The notes beneath the pieces are model-generated. The model saw only the letters and a list, made by a program, of their open reading frames with translations, was not told where the DNA came from and searched no databases. Positions 39,462-47,708 of a DNA stretch of 64,000 bases are shown here, in pieces (within the stretch, counting starts at the first letter, position 1; each line of letters begins with the position of its first letter). Source of the stretch: Chryseobacterium sp. Leaf404 (GTDB taxonomy: Bacteria; Bacteroidota; Bacteroidia; Flavobacteriales; Weeksellaceae); assembly GCF_001424145.1 (NCBI RefSeq), contig NZ_LMQM01000012.1:246744-310743 (forward strand), read 5' to 3'. A program made the position numbers and the translations under genes.

Positions 39462-42164
39462 CTACAAAGTTTTTAGTTTCTCTTCAAGAATTGCAATTTT
39501 ATCCTGCGCATCTTTTTGTTTTTTACGCTCAGACTCTACAACTTCCGGTTTTGCGTTGGCTACAAATTTCTCATTGGAAAGTTTTTTGTCTACAGAAATC
39601 AGGAAGCCTTTTAGATATTTAATTTCTTCTTCTGTTTTCGTTTTTTCTTCTCCCAAGTCTAAATTTTCACTTAAAGGAATTGAAACTTCCATTGAACCAA
39701 CCAAAAATGTAAAGCTTGGCTTATCTGTTTTTGTCCCGAAATGAATTTCTGAAACATTGGCCAGTTTTCTGATAACAGATTCATTGGCAATTTCGGTTGC
39801 GTTGGTATAAATTTCGGCAGCTTCCTTGGGAGAAATTCCTTTGGTCTGACGGTAGTTTCTTATTCCTGAGATAAAGTTCTGAGCGGTTTCAAACTTTTTA
39901 ATAAGATCCTCGTTATAAGGTGCTGCTTTCTTTTGCTGAGAAATAACCAGTGCATCTTCAGCTTTTCTTTCTGAAATCGCCTGCCACAATTCTTCTGTTA
40001 AGAATGGCATGAACGGATGCAGCAATTTCATCAGCTCTTCAAATAAATGAATTGTTTTACTGTACACTACTTTAGAAATACCTTCGCCATAATTAGGTTT
40101 GATGGCTTCCAGATACCAACCGCAGAAATCATCTTTTACAAGTTTCTGAAGTAAATTTAAAGCATCAGAAATCCTGAATTTACTGAACTGGTCATTCACT
40201 TCAGCAATCGTTTTATCCAGTTGATTTTCAAACCATTCAATTGTCTGCAATTCAGTTTGATTAGCGGGTTTATCTTCGTGATTCCACATGTTGATCAGAC
40301 GGAAAGCGTTCCAGATTTTTGTTCCGAAATTTCTACCCAGATCACAAAGTGGCGAAGTGTAAATAGCTACTTTACCTTCCTCCATTCTCTGTTTTACCTT
40401 TTTTTCTGTTAAAACATTTCCTTCCTCATCAATCTGCTCAGAATCAAACTTTAAATCGTTTCCGGCAGCGGAACTCATCATAATCCCCACTCTTACGGCA
40501 TCAGCACCGTAACGTTCTATCAGATCCAAAGGATCCGGTGAATTTCCAAGAGATTTAGACATTTTTCTGCCGATTTTATCTCTTACAATACCCGTAAAAT
40601 AAACATTTTGGAAAGGAATTTCTTTTTTGTATTCCAGACCTGCCATGATCATCCTTGCTACCCAGAAGAAAATAATATCCGGACCGGTTACCAGATCTGA
40701 AGTTGGGTAATAATAATTGATGTCTTTATTATCAGGGTTATTAATTCCGTCAAAAACTGACATTGGCCACAACCATGAAGAGAACCATGTATCGAGGGCG
40801 TCTTCGTCTTGTCTCAAGCTGGAAGCTGAAAGCTCGGAGTTGGAAATTTTCTCTCTTGCTAAGGTTAAAGCTTCTTCGATGTTTTCGGCAACTACGAAAT
40901 CATTTTCGCCTTCACCGTAATAGAATGCAGGAATCTGCTGTCCCCACCAGAGCTGACGGGAAATATTCCAGTCGCGGATGTTTTCCATCCAGTATTTGTA
41001 GGTGTTTTTGAATTTTTCAGGATAAAATTTTACTTCATCATCCATCACAACATCCAAAGCTGGTTTTCCAATTTCAGACATTTTCAGAAACCACTGAACA
41101 GAAACTTTAGGTTCAATCACAGCACCTGTTCTTTCGGAAGTTCCTACTTTATTGGCATAATCTTCTGCTTTCAGTAAAAGATTCTTTTCTTCTAATTCTT
41201 TGGCGATTTGCTTTCTTACATCAAATCTGTTTTTTCCGGCATAATGCAGTCCGTGCTCATTCAGATTTCCGTCATCATCCAGAGAGTCAATCATCGGAAG
41301 ATGGTGCTTTTTCCCAATTTCGTAGTCATTGATGTCGTGCGCAGGTGTAATTTTTAATGCTCCAGTTCCGAATTCAATATCTACGTATTCGTCTTCAATT
41401 ATCGGAATGACTCTGTTTACAATCGGTACAATTACATTTTTACCTTTCAAATGAGCATATCTTTCATCATTTGGATTGATACAAACTGCGGTGTCTCCAA
41501 AAATCGTTTCCGGACGCGTTGTAGCAACAGAAAGGAATTCTTCGGTACCCTCGATTTTATACTTCAGGAAATATAATTTTCCGTTTTGTTCTTTAAAGAT
41601 TACTTCTTCATCAGAAATATTGGTTTTTGCTTCAGGATCCCAGTTTACCATCCTGTATCCACGGTAAATTAAACCTTTATTGTATAAATCAACAAAAGAT
41701 TTGATTACCTGCTGAGAAAGAGATTCTTCCATGGTGAAACGGGTTCTGTCCCAGTCACATGAGCAGCCTAATTTTTTCAGCTGTTCAAGAATAGTTCCGC
41801 CGTATTTATCTGTCCATTCCCAGGCGTGTTTCAGAAATTCTTCACGGGAGATATCAGATTTATTGATTCCTTCAGATTTCAGTTTGGCAACCACCTTTGC
41901 TTCTGTTGCAATTGAAGCGTGGTCTGTGCCTGGAACCCAGCATGCATTAAACCCCTGCATTCTTGCGCGGCGAACGAGAATATCCTGAATGGTATTATTC
42001 AACATGTGCCCCATGTGCAGAATTCCGGTAACGTTTGGCGGCGGAATTACAATCGTGTAAGGTGGCTTCTCGTTAGGCTCTGAGTGGAAATATTTGTTTT
42101 CCAGCCAGTATCTGTACCATTTCTGTTCTGTTTCCTGAGGATTATATTTTTCTGAAATCTGCAT
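39462..42164 (-). CDS. valS: Valyl-tRNA synthetase
   Basis: Class I synthetase that charges tRNA-Val and edits mischarged threonine. The 900-residue chain has the HIGH motif in IPPPNVTGILHMGHMLN (about 40-56), the KMSKS loop in DKIGRKMSKSLGNSPDP, an intervening CP1 editing domain, an anticodon-binding domain and a C-terminal coiled coil (KTKTEEEIKYLKGFLISV ... QDKIAILEEKLKTL). A 28-bp tract with 7-bp period (40816-40843) encodes part of the loop NSELSASSL just before LRQDEDALDTWFSSWLW. Length is normal. Confidence 0.97.
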   Translation of the reverse strand: MQISEKYNPQETEQKWYRYWLENKYFHSEPNEKPPYTIVIPPPNVTGILHMGHMLNNTIQDILVRRARMQGFNACWVPGTDHASIATEAKVVAKLKSEGINKSDISREEFLKHAWEWTDKYGGTILEQLKKLGCSCDWDRTRFTMEESLSQQVIKSFVDLYNKGLIYRGYRMVNWDPEAKTNISDEEVIFKEQNGKLYFLKYKIEGTEEFLSVATTRPETIFGDTAVCINPNDERYAHLKGKNVIVPIVNRVIPIIEDEYVDIEFGTGALKITPAHDINDYEIGKKHHLPMIDSLDDDGNLNEHGLHYAGKNRFDVRKQIAKELEEKNLLLKAEDYANKVGTSERTGAVIEPKVSVQWFLKMSEIGKPALDVVMDDEVKFYPEKFKNTYKYWMENIRDWNISRQLWWGQQIPAFYYGEGENDFVVAENIEEALTLAREKISNSELSASSLRQDEDALDTWFSSWLWPMSVFDGINNPDNKDINYYYPTSDLVTGPDIIFFWVARMIMAGLEYKKEIPFQNVYFTGIVRDKIGRKMSKSLGNSPDPLDLIERYGADAVRVGIMMSSAAGNDLKFDSEQIDEEGNVLTEKKVKQRMEEGKVAIYTSPLCDLGRNFGTKIWNAFRLINMWNHEDKPANQTELQTIEWFENQLDKTIAEVNDQFSKFRISDALNLLQKLVKDDFCGWYLEAIKPNYGEGISKVVYSKTIHLFEELMKLLHPFMPFLTEELWQAISERKAEDALVISQQKKAAPYNEDLIKKFETAQNFISGIRNYRQTKGISPKEAAEIYTNATEIANESVIRKLANVSEIHFGTKTDKPSFTFLVGSMEVSIPLSENLDLGEEKTKTEEEIKYLKGFLISVDKKLSNEKFVANAKPEVVESERKKQKDAQDKIAILEEKLKTL

Positions 42165-42193
42165 AAATTCTAATTTCTTTATCTTACAATTTG

Positions 42194-42201
42194 CAAAAAT
42201 A
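42194..42201 (-). promoter_or_regulatory. -7 box of valS
   Basis: TATTTTTG on the minus strand, 30 nt before the valS start; no clear -33 box. Confidence 0.4.
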
Positions 42202-42242
42202 GTTTAAAGTAAAAAAATGTAAGCACTAATTAAAATAATTTT

Positions 42243-42250
42243 TAACTTTG
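42243..42250 (+). promoter_or_regulatory. -7 box of the DUF1573 gene
   Basis: TAACTTTG on the plus strand, 40 nt before the start at 42291; no clear -33 box. Confidence 0.45.
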
Positions 42251-42290
42251 TTCCTCAAAATTATCTAACATACATATTAACTTTAAGTAT

Positions 42291-42830
42291 ATGAAAAACT
42301 TACTAGCTGGAATCGCTTTTTTAGGAACAGTTGCTTTTGCATCTGCACAAACCATAACTTTCGACAATACTACCTTCGAGTACGGAAACATTAAACCGGG
42401 ATCTGACGGTACAAGATTTTTTACAGTGACGAACACCGGAGACAAGCCTTTGGTTCTTTCAAATGTAAAACCATCTTGCGGATGTACAACCCCAGAATGG
42501 AGCCAGGATCCTATTTTACCGGGAAAATCTGCAAAAATTAAGGTAGGATACAACACTGCTTTGGCAGGACCTTTTACAAAAATGATTGAAGTGTTTTCTA
42601 ATGACCCTGTGAACAGCAGAAGCATTATCTATATTAAAGGAAATGTAGACCCTAACGCTGCAGATCCAGCTCCTGAACCAGTAGTTGAGGCAAAAGTTCT
42701 TACTCCGGAAGAATTAAAAGCTGAGCAGGAAGCAGAAAAAAAAGCAGCTAAAATTGCAGCCAAAGAGGCTAAAAAAGCAGAAAAGGAAGCTAAAAGAGCG
42801 GCAAGAAAAGCAGCAAAAGCGGCTAATTAA
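42291..42830 (+). CDS. Secreted DUF1573 protein with Lys/Ala-rich tail
   Basis: The signal peptide MKNLLAGIAFLGTVAFASAQ is followed by an immunoglobulin-like DUF1573 domain: ITFDNTTFEYGNIKPGSDGTRFFTVTNTGDKPLVLSNVKPSCGCTTPEW and later VGYNTALAGPFTKMIEVFSND. The PSCGCT motif is the family hallmark. The last 50 residues are a Lys/Glu/Ala repeat (AEKKAAKIAAKEAKKAEKEAK), probably a long charged helix that may contact the cell wall or nucleic acids. A clear terminator follows. Confidence 0.93.
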   Translation: MKNLLAGIAFLGTVAFASAQTITFDNTTFEYGNIKPGSDGTRFFTVTNTGDKPLVLSNVKPSCGCTTPEWSQDPILPGKSAKIKVGYNTALAGPFTKMIEVFSNDPVNSRSIIYIKGNVDPNAADPAPEPVVEAKVLTPEELKAEQEAEKKAAKIAAKEAKKAEKEAKRAARKAAKAAN

Positions 42831-42853
42831 TTTTAAAAATTAAAACTTTATAT

Positions 42854-42884
42854 AAAACCATCTCTCAAAGGGATGGTTTTTTTT
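42854..42884 (+). terminator. Terminator of the DUF1573 gene
   Basis: AAAACCATC (42854-42862) pairs with GATGGTTTT (42872-42880), followed by TTTT. Confidence 0.88.
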
Positions 42885-42910
42885 GCTATTTTAGATAAAA
42901 TATTAAAATA

Positions 42911-43780
42911 ATGAATAGCGATTTTTCAGACGAATTTAAAGTAAACGGCAAATTTTCAATTAAAAAAGCAGAAACTTCTTACAAAGGCAAACTTACGAAA
43001 GAGGAAGGTTTAGAAATGATTATGAAGGAAAAAGAAAAACTTCGTGACCTTCAGGAAAAACTGTATGCTGACGGAAGCAAGTCGCTTTTAGTAGTTCTTC
43101 AGGCAATGGATGCTGCAGGAAAAGATTCTTTAATTGAGCATGTTTTCGGAGGTGTAAATCCTCAGGGATGTAATGTTACAAGCTTCAAAACACCAAGCCC
43201 TAAAGAATATTCGCATGATTTTCTCTGGAGACATTATACAGCACTGCCACAAAAGGGAATGATCGGGATTTTTAACCGTTCACATTACGAAAGTGTTTTG
43301 GTATGTAAAGTACATCCTGAATACAATCTGAGCGAGAAAACCTGGAGCTCTGTGAAAGATTTTGACGAAAAATTCTGGGAAAATCGATACGAAAGCATCC
43401 GTAATTATGAACAACATTTAGCACATAACGGCACAACCATCATTAAAATTTTCCTTAATATTTCTAAAGATGAACAAAAGACGAGGCTTCTGGACAGAAT
43501 CAACGAGCAGGAAAAAAACTGGAAATTTTCTTCTGCAGATCTTCCGGAAAGAGCTTTGTTTGATAAATATATGGATTGCTACGAAACAGCGATCAACGAA
43601 ACCTCAAAAGACGATGCACCGTGGCATGTAATTCCGGCGGATAACAAATGGTTTGCAAGGCTGGCAGCGATTCAGATTATTATAGAAACTTTAGAAAAAA
43701 TGGATTTGAAATTTCCTGAACTGTCTGAAGAAGATAAAAAAGGCTTGGATGAAGCTAAAAAACAGCTGGAAAGTGAGTAA
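42911..43780 (+). CDS. ppk2: PPK2-family polyphosphate kinase
   Basis: Transfers phosphate between polyphosphate and nucleotides. The 289-residue protein has the PPK2 Walker A region LLVVLQAMDAAGKDSLIEHVFGGVNPQG (about 60-87), the Arg-rich TPSPKEYSHDFLWRHY and the Walker B-like IGIFNRSHYESVL. Later DRINEQEKNWKFSSADLPER and PWHVIPADNKWFARL are characteristic. Single-domain proteins of this length often use polyphosphate to phosphorylate AMP or ADP (class III), but direction and substrate cannot be read from sequence. Single gene, running into a 7-bp repeat tract. Confidence 0.93.
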   Translation: MNSDFSDEFKVNGKFSIKKAETSYKGKLTKEEGLEMIMKEKEKLRDLQEKLYADGSKSLLVVLQAMDAAGKDSLIEHVFGGVNPQGCNVTSFKTPSPKEYSHDFLWRHYTALPQKGMIGIFNRSHYESVLVCKVHPEYNLSEKTWSSVKDFDEKFWENRYESIRNYEQHLAHNGTTIIKIFLNISKDEQKTRLLDRINEQEKNWKFSSADLPERALFDKYMDCYETAINETSKDDAPWHVIPADNKWFARLAAIQIIIETLEKMDLKFPELSEEDKKGLDEAKKQLESE

Positions 43781-43928
43781 GGAAGAGACAAAGTAAAAGT
43801 AAAAAGAGGCAAGTGTAATACTAAAATAGTATGAATTTCTAAAATTTTGAAAGAGTCAGGTAAAAAATAAGCAGTGAAAGAGAGATGTGCGATTCAATCA
43901 TCCAGCACCCAGCATCCCGCGTCCATCA
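43781..43928. repeat. 7-bp repeats between ppk2 and rnpB
   Basis: Directly after the ppk2 stop, five heptamers (43781-43815; ACAAAGT, AAAAGTA, AAAAGAG type) are the complement of the TTTTTAC/GTCTC theme. At 43894-43928, five heptamers of TCCAGCA/TCCATCA type end beside the 3' end of rnpB. Confidence 0.55.
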
Positions 43929-43936
43929 CAAAAAAA

Positions 43937-44264
43937 CCACGAGAAAACCTGTAAGCCGGATTCTGTATCCCGAAAACGGGACGCCTGTTATTTATCTACG
44001 TTGTACATTGCTGCAAAACTTGAGCTGATGACCCCTCGGTTTTCAGGACGGGCCGCCCCTATTTTCATTTCTGAAAAGCACCGATATACTTACCATTGCA
44101 CCGCAAAGAGTTTACCTGGTTTCACTACAGCCGAACTGTACATACTTTCTGTTGCACTGGTCCTATCTTCACAGATGACGGATGTTATCCGCTTTGCTGC
44201 CCTATGGTGTCCGGACTTTCCTACCCTCAAAAAAATGAGAATCAACAGGCCGGTTTTCTCGTGG
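43937..44264 (-). ncRNA. rnpB: RNase P RNA
   Basis: Catalytic RNA that trims the 5' leader of tRNA precursors. Read on the minus strand, it opens with CCACGAGAAAACC (44264-44252), which pairs with GGTTTTCTCGTGG at the end (43949-43937) to form helix P1. The universal core AGGAAAGTCCGGACACCA follows near the 5' end. Its partner ACAGAATCCGGCTTAC lies near the 3' end, with the P15-type GGGGTCATCAGCTC region before it. About 328 nt is typical. A -7 box stands 4 nt upstream of the 5' end and a run of T follows P1. Confidence 0.93.
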
Positions 44265-44267
44265 GTG

Positions 44268-44275
44268 CAAAGATA
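44268..44275 (-). promoter_or_regulatory. -7 box of rnpB
   Basis: TATCTTTG on the minus strand, just upstream of the rnpB 5' end; the spacing predicts initiation at about 44264-44261. Confidence 0.7.
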
Positions 44276-44374
44276 GATAATTTGAAAATCTGATAATGAG
44301 ATAATTTGAAAATTTTTATTAAGCTTTATAATTCATAGATTATTTATAATTTTCAGTTCACGCATTACTTGGTG

Positions 44375-44423
44375 TTAGACTGGCAGTCTAAAGGTTATGG
44401 GTTAAATCCCCGTATTCTCCACA
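44375..44423 (+). pseudogene. tRNA-like 3' half
   Basis: An anticodon arm TTAGA-CTGGCAG-TCTAA (44375-44391, anticodon GGC if read as tRNA), a 5-nt variable region, a T arm ATGGG/CCCGT with 7-nt loop TTAAATC (44397-44413), and the 3' acceptor strand ATTCTCC plus A (44414-44421), then CA. No matching 5' acceptor strand or D arm precedes it, and the loop lacks TTC. It looks like a decayed or truncated tRNA, possibly the scar of an integrated element. Confidence 0.5.
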
Positions 44424-44597
44424 TCATCGTACTTTCTCTAACCTCGCAATCTTGTGAAGGTTTTTTCGTTTGCTGTAATGGCAGCAATGTCTACTGAATG
44501 TTCTTCCGATAATGAATTAAGGCTACTCTTCATTTTAAAAACAAGCTGCATGTTTCATTTTCAAATTAGTAAATTTTCAAACTTTCAAATTATATCA

Positions 44598-44605
44598 TAT
44601 CTTCG
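44598..44605 (+). promoter_or_regulatory. -7 box of the sigma-factor gene
   Basis: TATCTTCG, one base from TAnnTTTG, 22 nt before the proposed TTG start at 44628. It argues against the upstream ATG starts at 44454 and 44550. Confidence 0.4.
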
Positions 44606-44627
44606 TGCAGCTGAAAAAAAGGAAACA

Positions 44628-45116
44628 TTGACCAGAGAAAAAGAATTTGCGCAGCTCATCAAGAATAATCAGGGTTTGATTATTAAGGTTTCGCGTCTAT
44701 ATACCAATTCTCTGGAGGATGAGGAAGATCTTTTTCAGGAAATTGTACTCCAGCTCTGGAAAAGCTACGATTCTTTTAAAGGAAATTCTAAAATCTCTAC
44801 CTGGATGTACCGTGTGGCACTGAATACCGCCATCACCCTGTTCCGAAAAAAAAGCAGATCACTTCCCACCAACGAGCTCGATATCAACCTGAGGGATTAT
44901 GAAGATGATAATGACGACAAACAGCAACAGATTTCTCTCCTTTATCAGGTGATCAAAACACTGCCCAATGTGGAAAGGGCGATTGTGATGATGTATCTGG
45001 ACGATCTCCCGTACAGAGATATTGCTGAGAACCTTGGGATTACAGAAGTGAATGCCCGTGTAAAAATGAACAGACTCAAGAAAATTCTTAAAGAAAAGAT
45101 GGAAAAATATGCCTGA
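44628..45116 (+). CDS. Sigma-70 family (ECF-type) RNA polymerase sigma factor
   Basis: I choose the TTG start at 44628, preceded by AAAGGAAACA, one of the few good ribosome sites here. Upstream in-frame ATGs (44454, 44550) give sequence unlike sigma factors. Region 2 reads KNNQGLIIKVSRLYTNSLEDEEDLFQEIVLQLWKSYDSFKGNSKISTWMYRVALNTAITLFRKK. Region 4 reads LPNVERAIVMMYLDDLPYRDIAENLGITEVNARVKMNRLKKIL. The length, 162 residues, fits ECF factors. The next gene overlaps by 8 bp and encodes a membrane protein, the usual place for an anti-sigma partner. Confidence 0.9.
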   Translation: MTREKEFAQLIKNNQGLIIKVSRLYTNSLEDEEDLFQEIVLQLWKSYDSFKGNSKISTWMYRVALNTAITLFRKKSRSLPTNELDINLRDYEDDNDDKQQQISLLYQVIKTLPNVERAIVMMYLDDLPYRDIAENLGITEVNARVKMNRLKKILKEKMEKYA

Positions 45117-45783
45117 TTTTGATTTAGACAGCCTTAAAAGCACCTGGCAAAAGCAACCTGCAGAAAACAGGTATGATGACAGTGAGATCTTGAAGATGCT
45201 TAACAGAAAGTCCCGCAATTACATGAAATATATTTTCTGGATCAGTGCGGCAGAGTTTCTATTTTTCACCCTGTTTGGGTTTTATTATATTATTCAGGAT
45301 AAAGATTCCAATTCATTTATGGCACTTTTACAAAGATTAGGTGTGGCAGAGAATGAGGAACTCAGAGATCATCTTGAAACGATATATTTAATTATCAAGA
45401 TTACCACTTTATTTGTGACAGGATATTTCGTTATAAAATTTTATAAGAATTACAGAAAAATTAAAATTCAGGAAGATCTGAAAGCATTCATCACCAGAAT
45501 TATTGGTTTTAAAAAAACTGTAAATGCGTTTATTGTCACAAATATTCTTTTGTTTGTCTTATTTACCACTGTTTTCACCGGTTTTGTATTTTATGTGATC
45601 AATCATCAGCAGATAAAGGTGGATTCTTCGTCCAAAAACGGTTTCATCACGGCAATTATCATCAGCACTCTTCTCTGCGTGGTATTAATCTGGCTTTATT
45701 ACAGGCTGGTGTACGGAATCATCATGGGAAGACTTGATAAAAGCCTGAAACAGCTGAAAGAGATTGATTCTCAGGAAAATTAA
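45109..45783 (+). CDS. Membrane protein, possible anti-sigma partner
   Basis: The 224-residue protein has a soluble N-terminus of about 38 residues (FDLDSLKSTWQKQPAENRYDDSEILKML). Four helices follow, at about 40-58, 88-108, 138-162 and 180-200. A short cytoplasmic N-terminal segment before transmembrane helices, encoded overlapping an ECF sigma gene, is what an anti-sigma factor would look like. No zinc-binding ZAS motif (HxxxCxxC) is present, so the role is inferred from position only. Confidence 0.75.
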   Translation: MPDFDLDSLKSTWQKQPAENRYDDSEILKMLNRKSRNYMKYIFWISAAEFLFFTLFGFYYIIQDKDSNSFMALLQRLGVAENEELRDHLETIYLIIKITTLFVTGYFVIKFYKNYRKIKIQEDLKAFITRIIGFKKTVNAFIVTNILLFVLFTTVFTGFVFYVINHQQIKVDSSSKNGFITAIIISTLLCVVLIWLYYRLVYGIIMGRLDKSLKQLKEIDSQEN

Positions 45784-45806
45784 TTTTAGAAATCAATTTT
45801 AAGCAT

Positions 45807-45838
45807 AAAAAAAGCATTTCGGTTTGAAATGCTTTTTT
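45807..45838. terminator. Bidirectional terminator between the sigma operon and rpoN
   Basis: AAAAAAGCATTTC (from 45808) pairs with GAAATGCTTTTTT (45826-45838), with A and T tracts on both sides. Confidence 0.9.
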
Positions 45839-45844
45839 GTTTTT

Positions 45845-47308
45845 CTATAATTCTTTTCTCAGTCTCGCTACCGGAATATTGAGCTGTTCGCGGTACTTGG
45901 CAATTGTTCTTCTGGCGATATTGTACCCCTGTTCCTTCAGCATCACAACCAAAGCATCGTCTGTAAGCGGCTTGCGTTTGTTTTCCTTGCTGATTACTTC
46001 CTGCAGATGGTGCTTGATCTCTTTGGTAGAAACTTCTTCACCGTCATCGTTTGTTAAAGAATCTGAGAATAAATCTTTCAGATAAAGAATTCCGTTCGGT
46101 GTATCTGCATATTTACTTTTTACTACTCTGGAGATGGTAGAGATATCAAAACCTGTGATGTCTGCAATGTCTTTCAGAATCATTGGTCTCAGAGATTTTT
46201 CGTCCCCGGTAATGAAATACGCTTTCTGAAACTTTACAATCGCGTTAATGGTTTGCAGTAAGGTATTCTGACGTTGGTTAATTGCGTCAATATACCATTT
46301 CGCTGCATCCAGTTTCTGTTTGATAAATAATGCCGCCTGTTTGTGTTCAGAAGATTTTTTATCGTGAGAATAGGTAGATAAAATATCTTTGTATTCTTCG
46401 CTCACTCTTAATGTTGGGGCATTTTTACTGTTGAGCATCGGGATTACCTGCCCGTCTTTCACCTGAATTACAAAATCAGGAATAATCTCCTGGTTGATGG
46501 TAATGGTCTGTGTATCGAAGTTTCCGCCTACTTTAGGAGATAATTTTGAAATTTCTTCCAAAGCAGCTTTCAAATCTTCTTCTTCAATATCATATTTCTG
46601 AATGATTTTATTGTAATGCTTGTTGGTAAGCGCATCAAACTGATTTCTGAGAATATTGCCCGCCAAAGAAACAGCTTTATCAGAACTCACTTTCTTTTCA
46701 ATCTGCAAAAGAAGACATTCCTGTAAACTGCGTGCACCTACACCTGCCGGATCCAGTTTCTGAACGTAGTTTTCCAACACATCCTCCACTTTTTCTGTCG
46801 TAGTGTAAATCCCCTGGGAGAAAGCCAAATCATCTACAATAGCTTTGATTTCTCTTCTTAAATAACCATCTGTATCCAGATTTCCTATGATATATTCTGC
46901 GATTTTGAGATCCTCTTCTCCAATATTACTCAGATGCACCTGCTCGTTCAGGTAATTATAGAGAGACTGCCCTTCTGTAAGCAGACTTTCATTATCAAAA
47001 TCTTCATCGTCTGCAGAATAGTTGCTGGATGCTGTTTTATAGCTTGGTTCGTCATCATACAGATATTGATCAACATCAAAATCAGTTTCTATACTTTCGT
47101 TACCTTCGCTTTCGTAGGTTTCATCAGGAGCAGCATATTCTTCTTCTGTATTGTCTTCCTTGGCAATTTCAAGCGCAGGGTTTTCTTCGAGCTCACGCTC
47201 CAGTTCTTCTTCAAATTCCAGAGTATGAAGCTGTATCAACTTCATCAGCTGAATTTGTTGGGGTGCCAGTTTTTGGCCTAACTTAAGTTGTAAATGTTGT
47301 TTCAGCAT
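45845..47308 (-). CDS. rpoN: RNA polymerase sigma-54 factor
   Basis: Directs RNA polymerase to -24/-12 promoters and needs an AAA+ activator. The 487-residue protein has the Gln/Leu-rich region I (LKQHLQLKLGQKLAPQQIQLMKLIQLHTLEFEEELERELEENPALE), an acidic region II (about 50-105), a core-binding region III, and the C-terminal RpoN box in NIARRTIAKYREQLNIPVARLRKEL. Length and layout are standard. It stands alone with a shared terminator and a long upstream spacer. Confidence 0.96.
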   Translation of the reverse strand: MLKQHLQLKLGQKLAPQQIQLMKLIQLHTLEFEEELERELEENPALEIAKEDNTEEEYAAPDETYESEGNESIETDFDVDQYLYDDEPSYKTASSNYSADDEDFDNESLLTEGQSLYNYLNEQVHLSNIGEEDLKIAEYIIGNLDTDGYLRREIKAIVDDLAFSQGIYTTTEKVEDVLENYVQKLDPAGVGARSLQECLLLQIEKKVSSDKAVSLAGNILRNQFDALTNKHYNKIIQKYDIEEEDLKAALEEISKLSPKVGGNFDTQTITINQEIIPDFVIQVKDGQVIPMLNSKNAPTLRVSEEYKDILSTYSHDKKSSEHKQAALFIKQKLDAAKWYIDAINQRQNTLLQTINAIVKFQKAYFITGDEKSLRPMILKDIADITGFDISTISRVVKSKYADTPNGILYLKDLFSDSLTNDDGEEVSTKEIKHHLQEVISKENKRKPLTDDALVVMLKEQGYNIARRTIAKYREQLNIPVARLRKEL

Positions 47309-47640
47309 ATGAGTATCTGGTATATGTAAATGTTATTCTACGAATTTATAAAAAAAAATTCGATAAAAATAATTTTAGCACGATTTTTGATACAAAGATA
47401 TCATAATAAACTATTAGGAACTTTAAAAGCTTTAGCGATACGTCGTTAGGGCTTTTTGTTGTTTAAAATTTAAGGTTTAAATGATTAAAATATTGAGCCT
47501 TTCTGTTTTTACTGTACAAAATTTAAGTATTTATTTTTAAAATTTTGTATTGCGATCTGAATTCTTCCTTTTCATTACTTTTTTCATTCAGACATCATTT
47601 CTGACATTTAAAAGTAAATATTATTCCTGTTAAAAATATG
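47309..47640. other. Non-coding spacer, rpoN to the asnS terminator
   Basis: About 330 bp of AT-rich DNA upstream of rpoN. I see no gene, clear palindrome or repeat in it. Confidence 0.4.
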
Positions 47641-47642
47641 TT

Positions 47643-47683
47643 TAAAATAAAAACCGCCAAAAATCAATAATCTTCGGCGGTTT
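47643..47683 (-). terminator. Terminator of asnS
   Basis: AAACCGCC (47651-47658) pairs with GGCGGTTT (47676-47683). On the minus strand it is followed by TTATTTT. Confidence 0.8.
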
Positions 47684-47708
47684 AATATATTTCAATTTGA
47701 ATTTGAGT

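Noticed and set aside
43887..44276. Open frame of 129 codons on the plus strand
   Set aside because: It lies on the complement of the RNase P RNA gene.
44454..44627. Upstream extension of the sigma-factor gene
   Set aside because: A probable -7 box lies within it, the sequence is unlike sigma factors, and a better ribosome site precedes the TTG at 44628.
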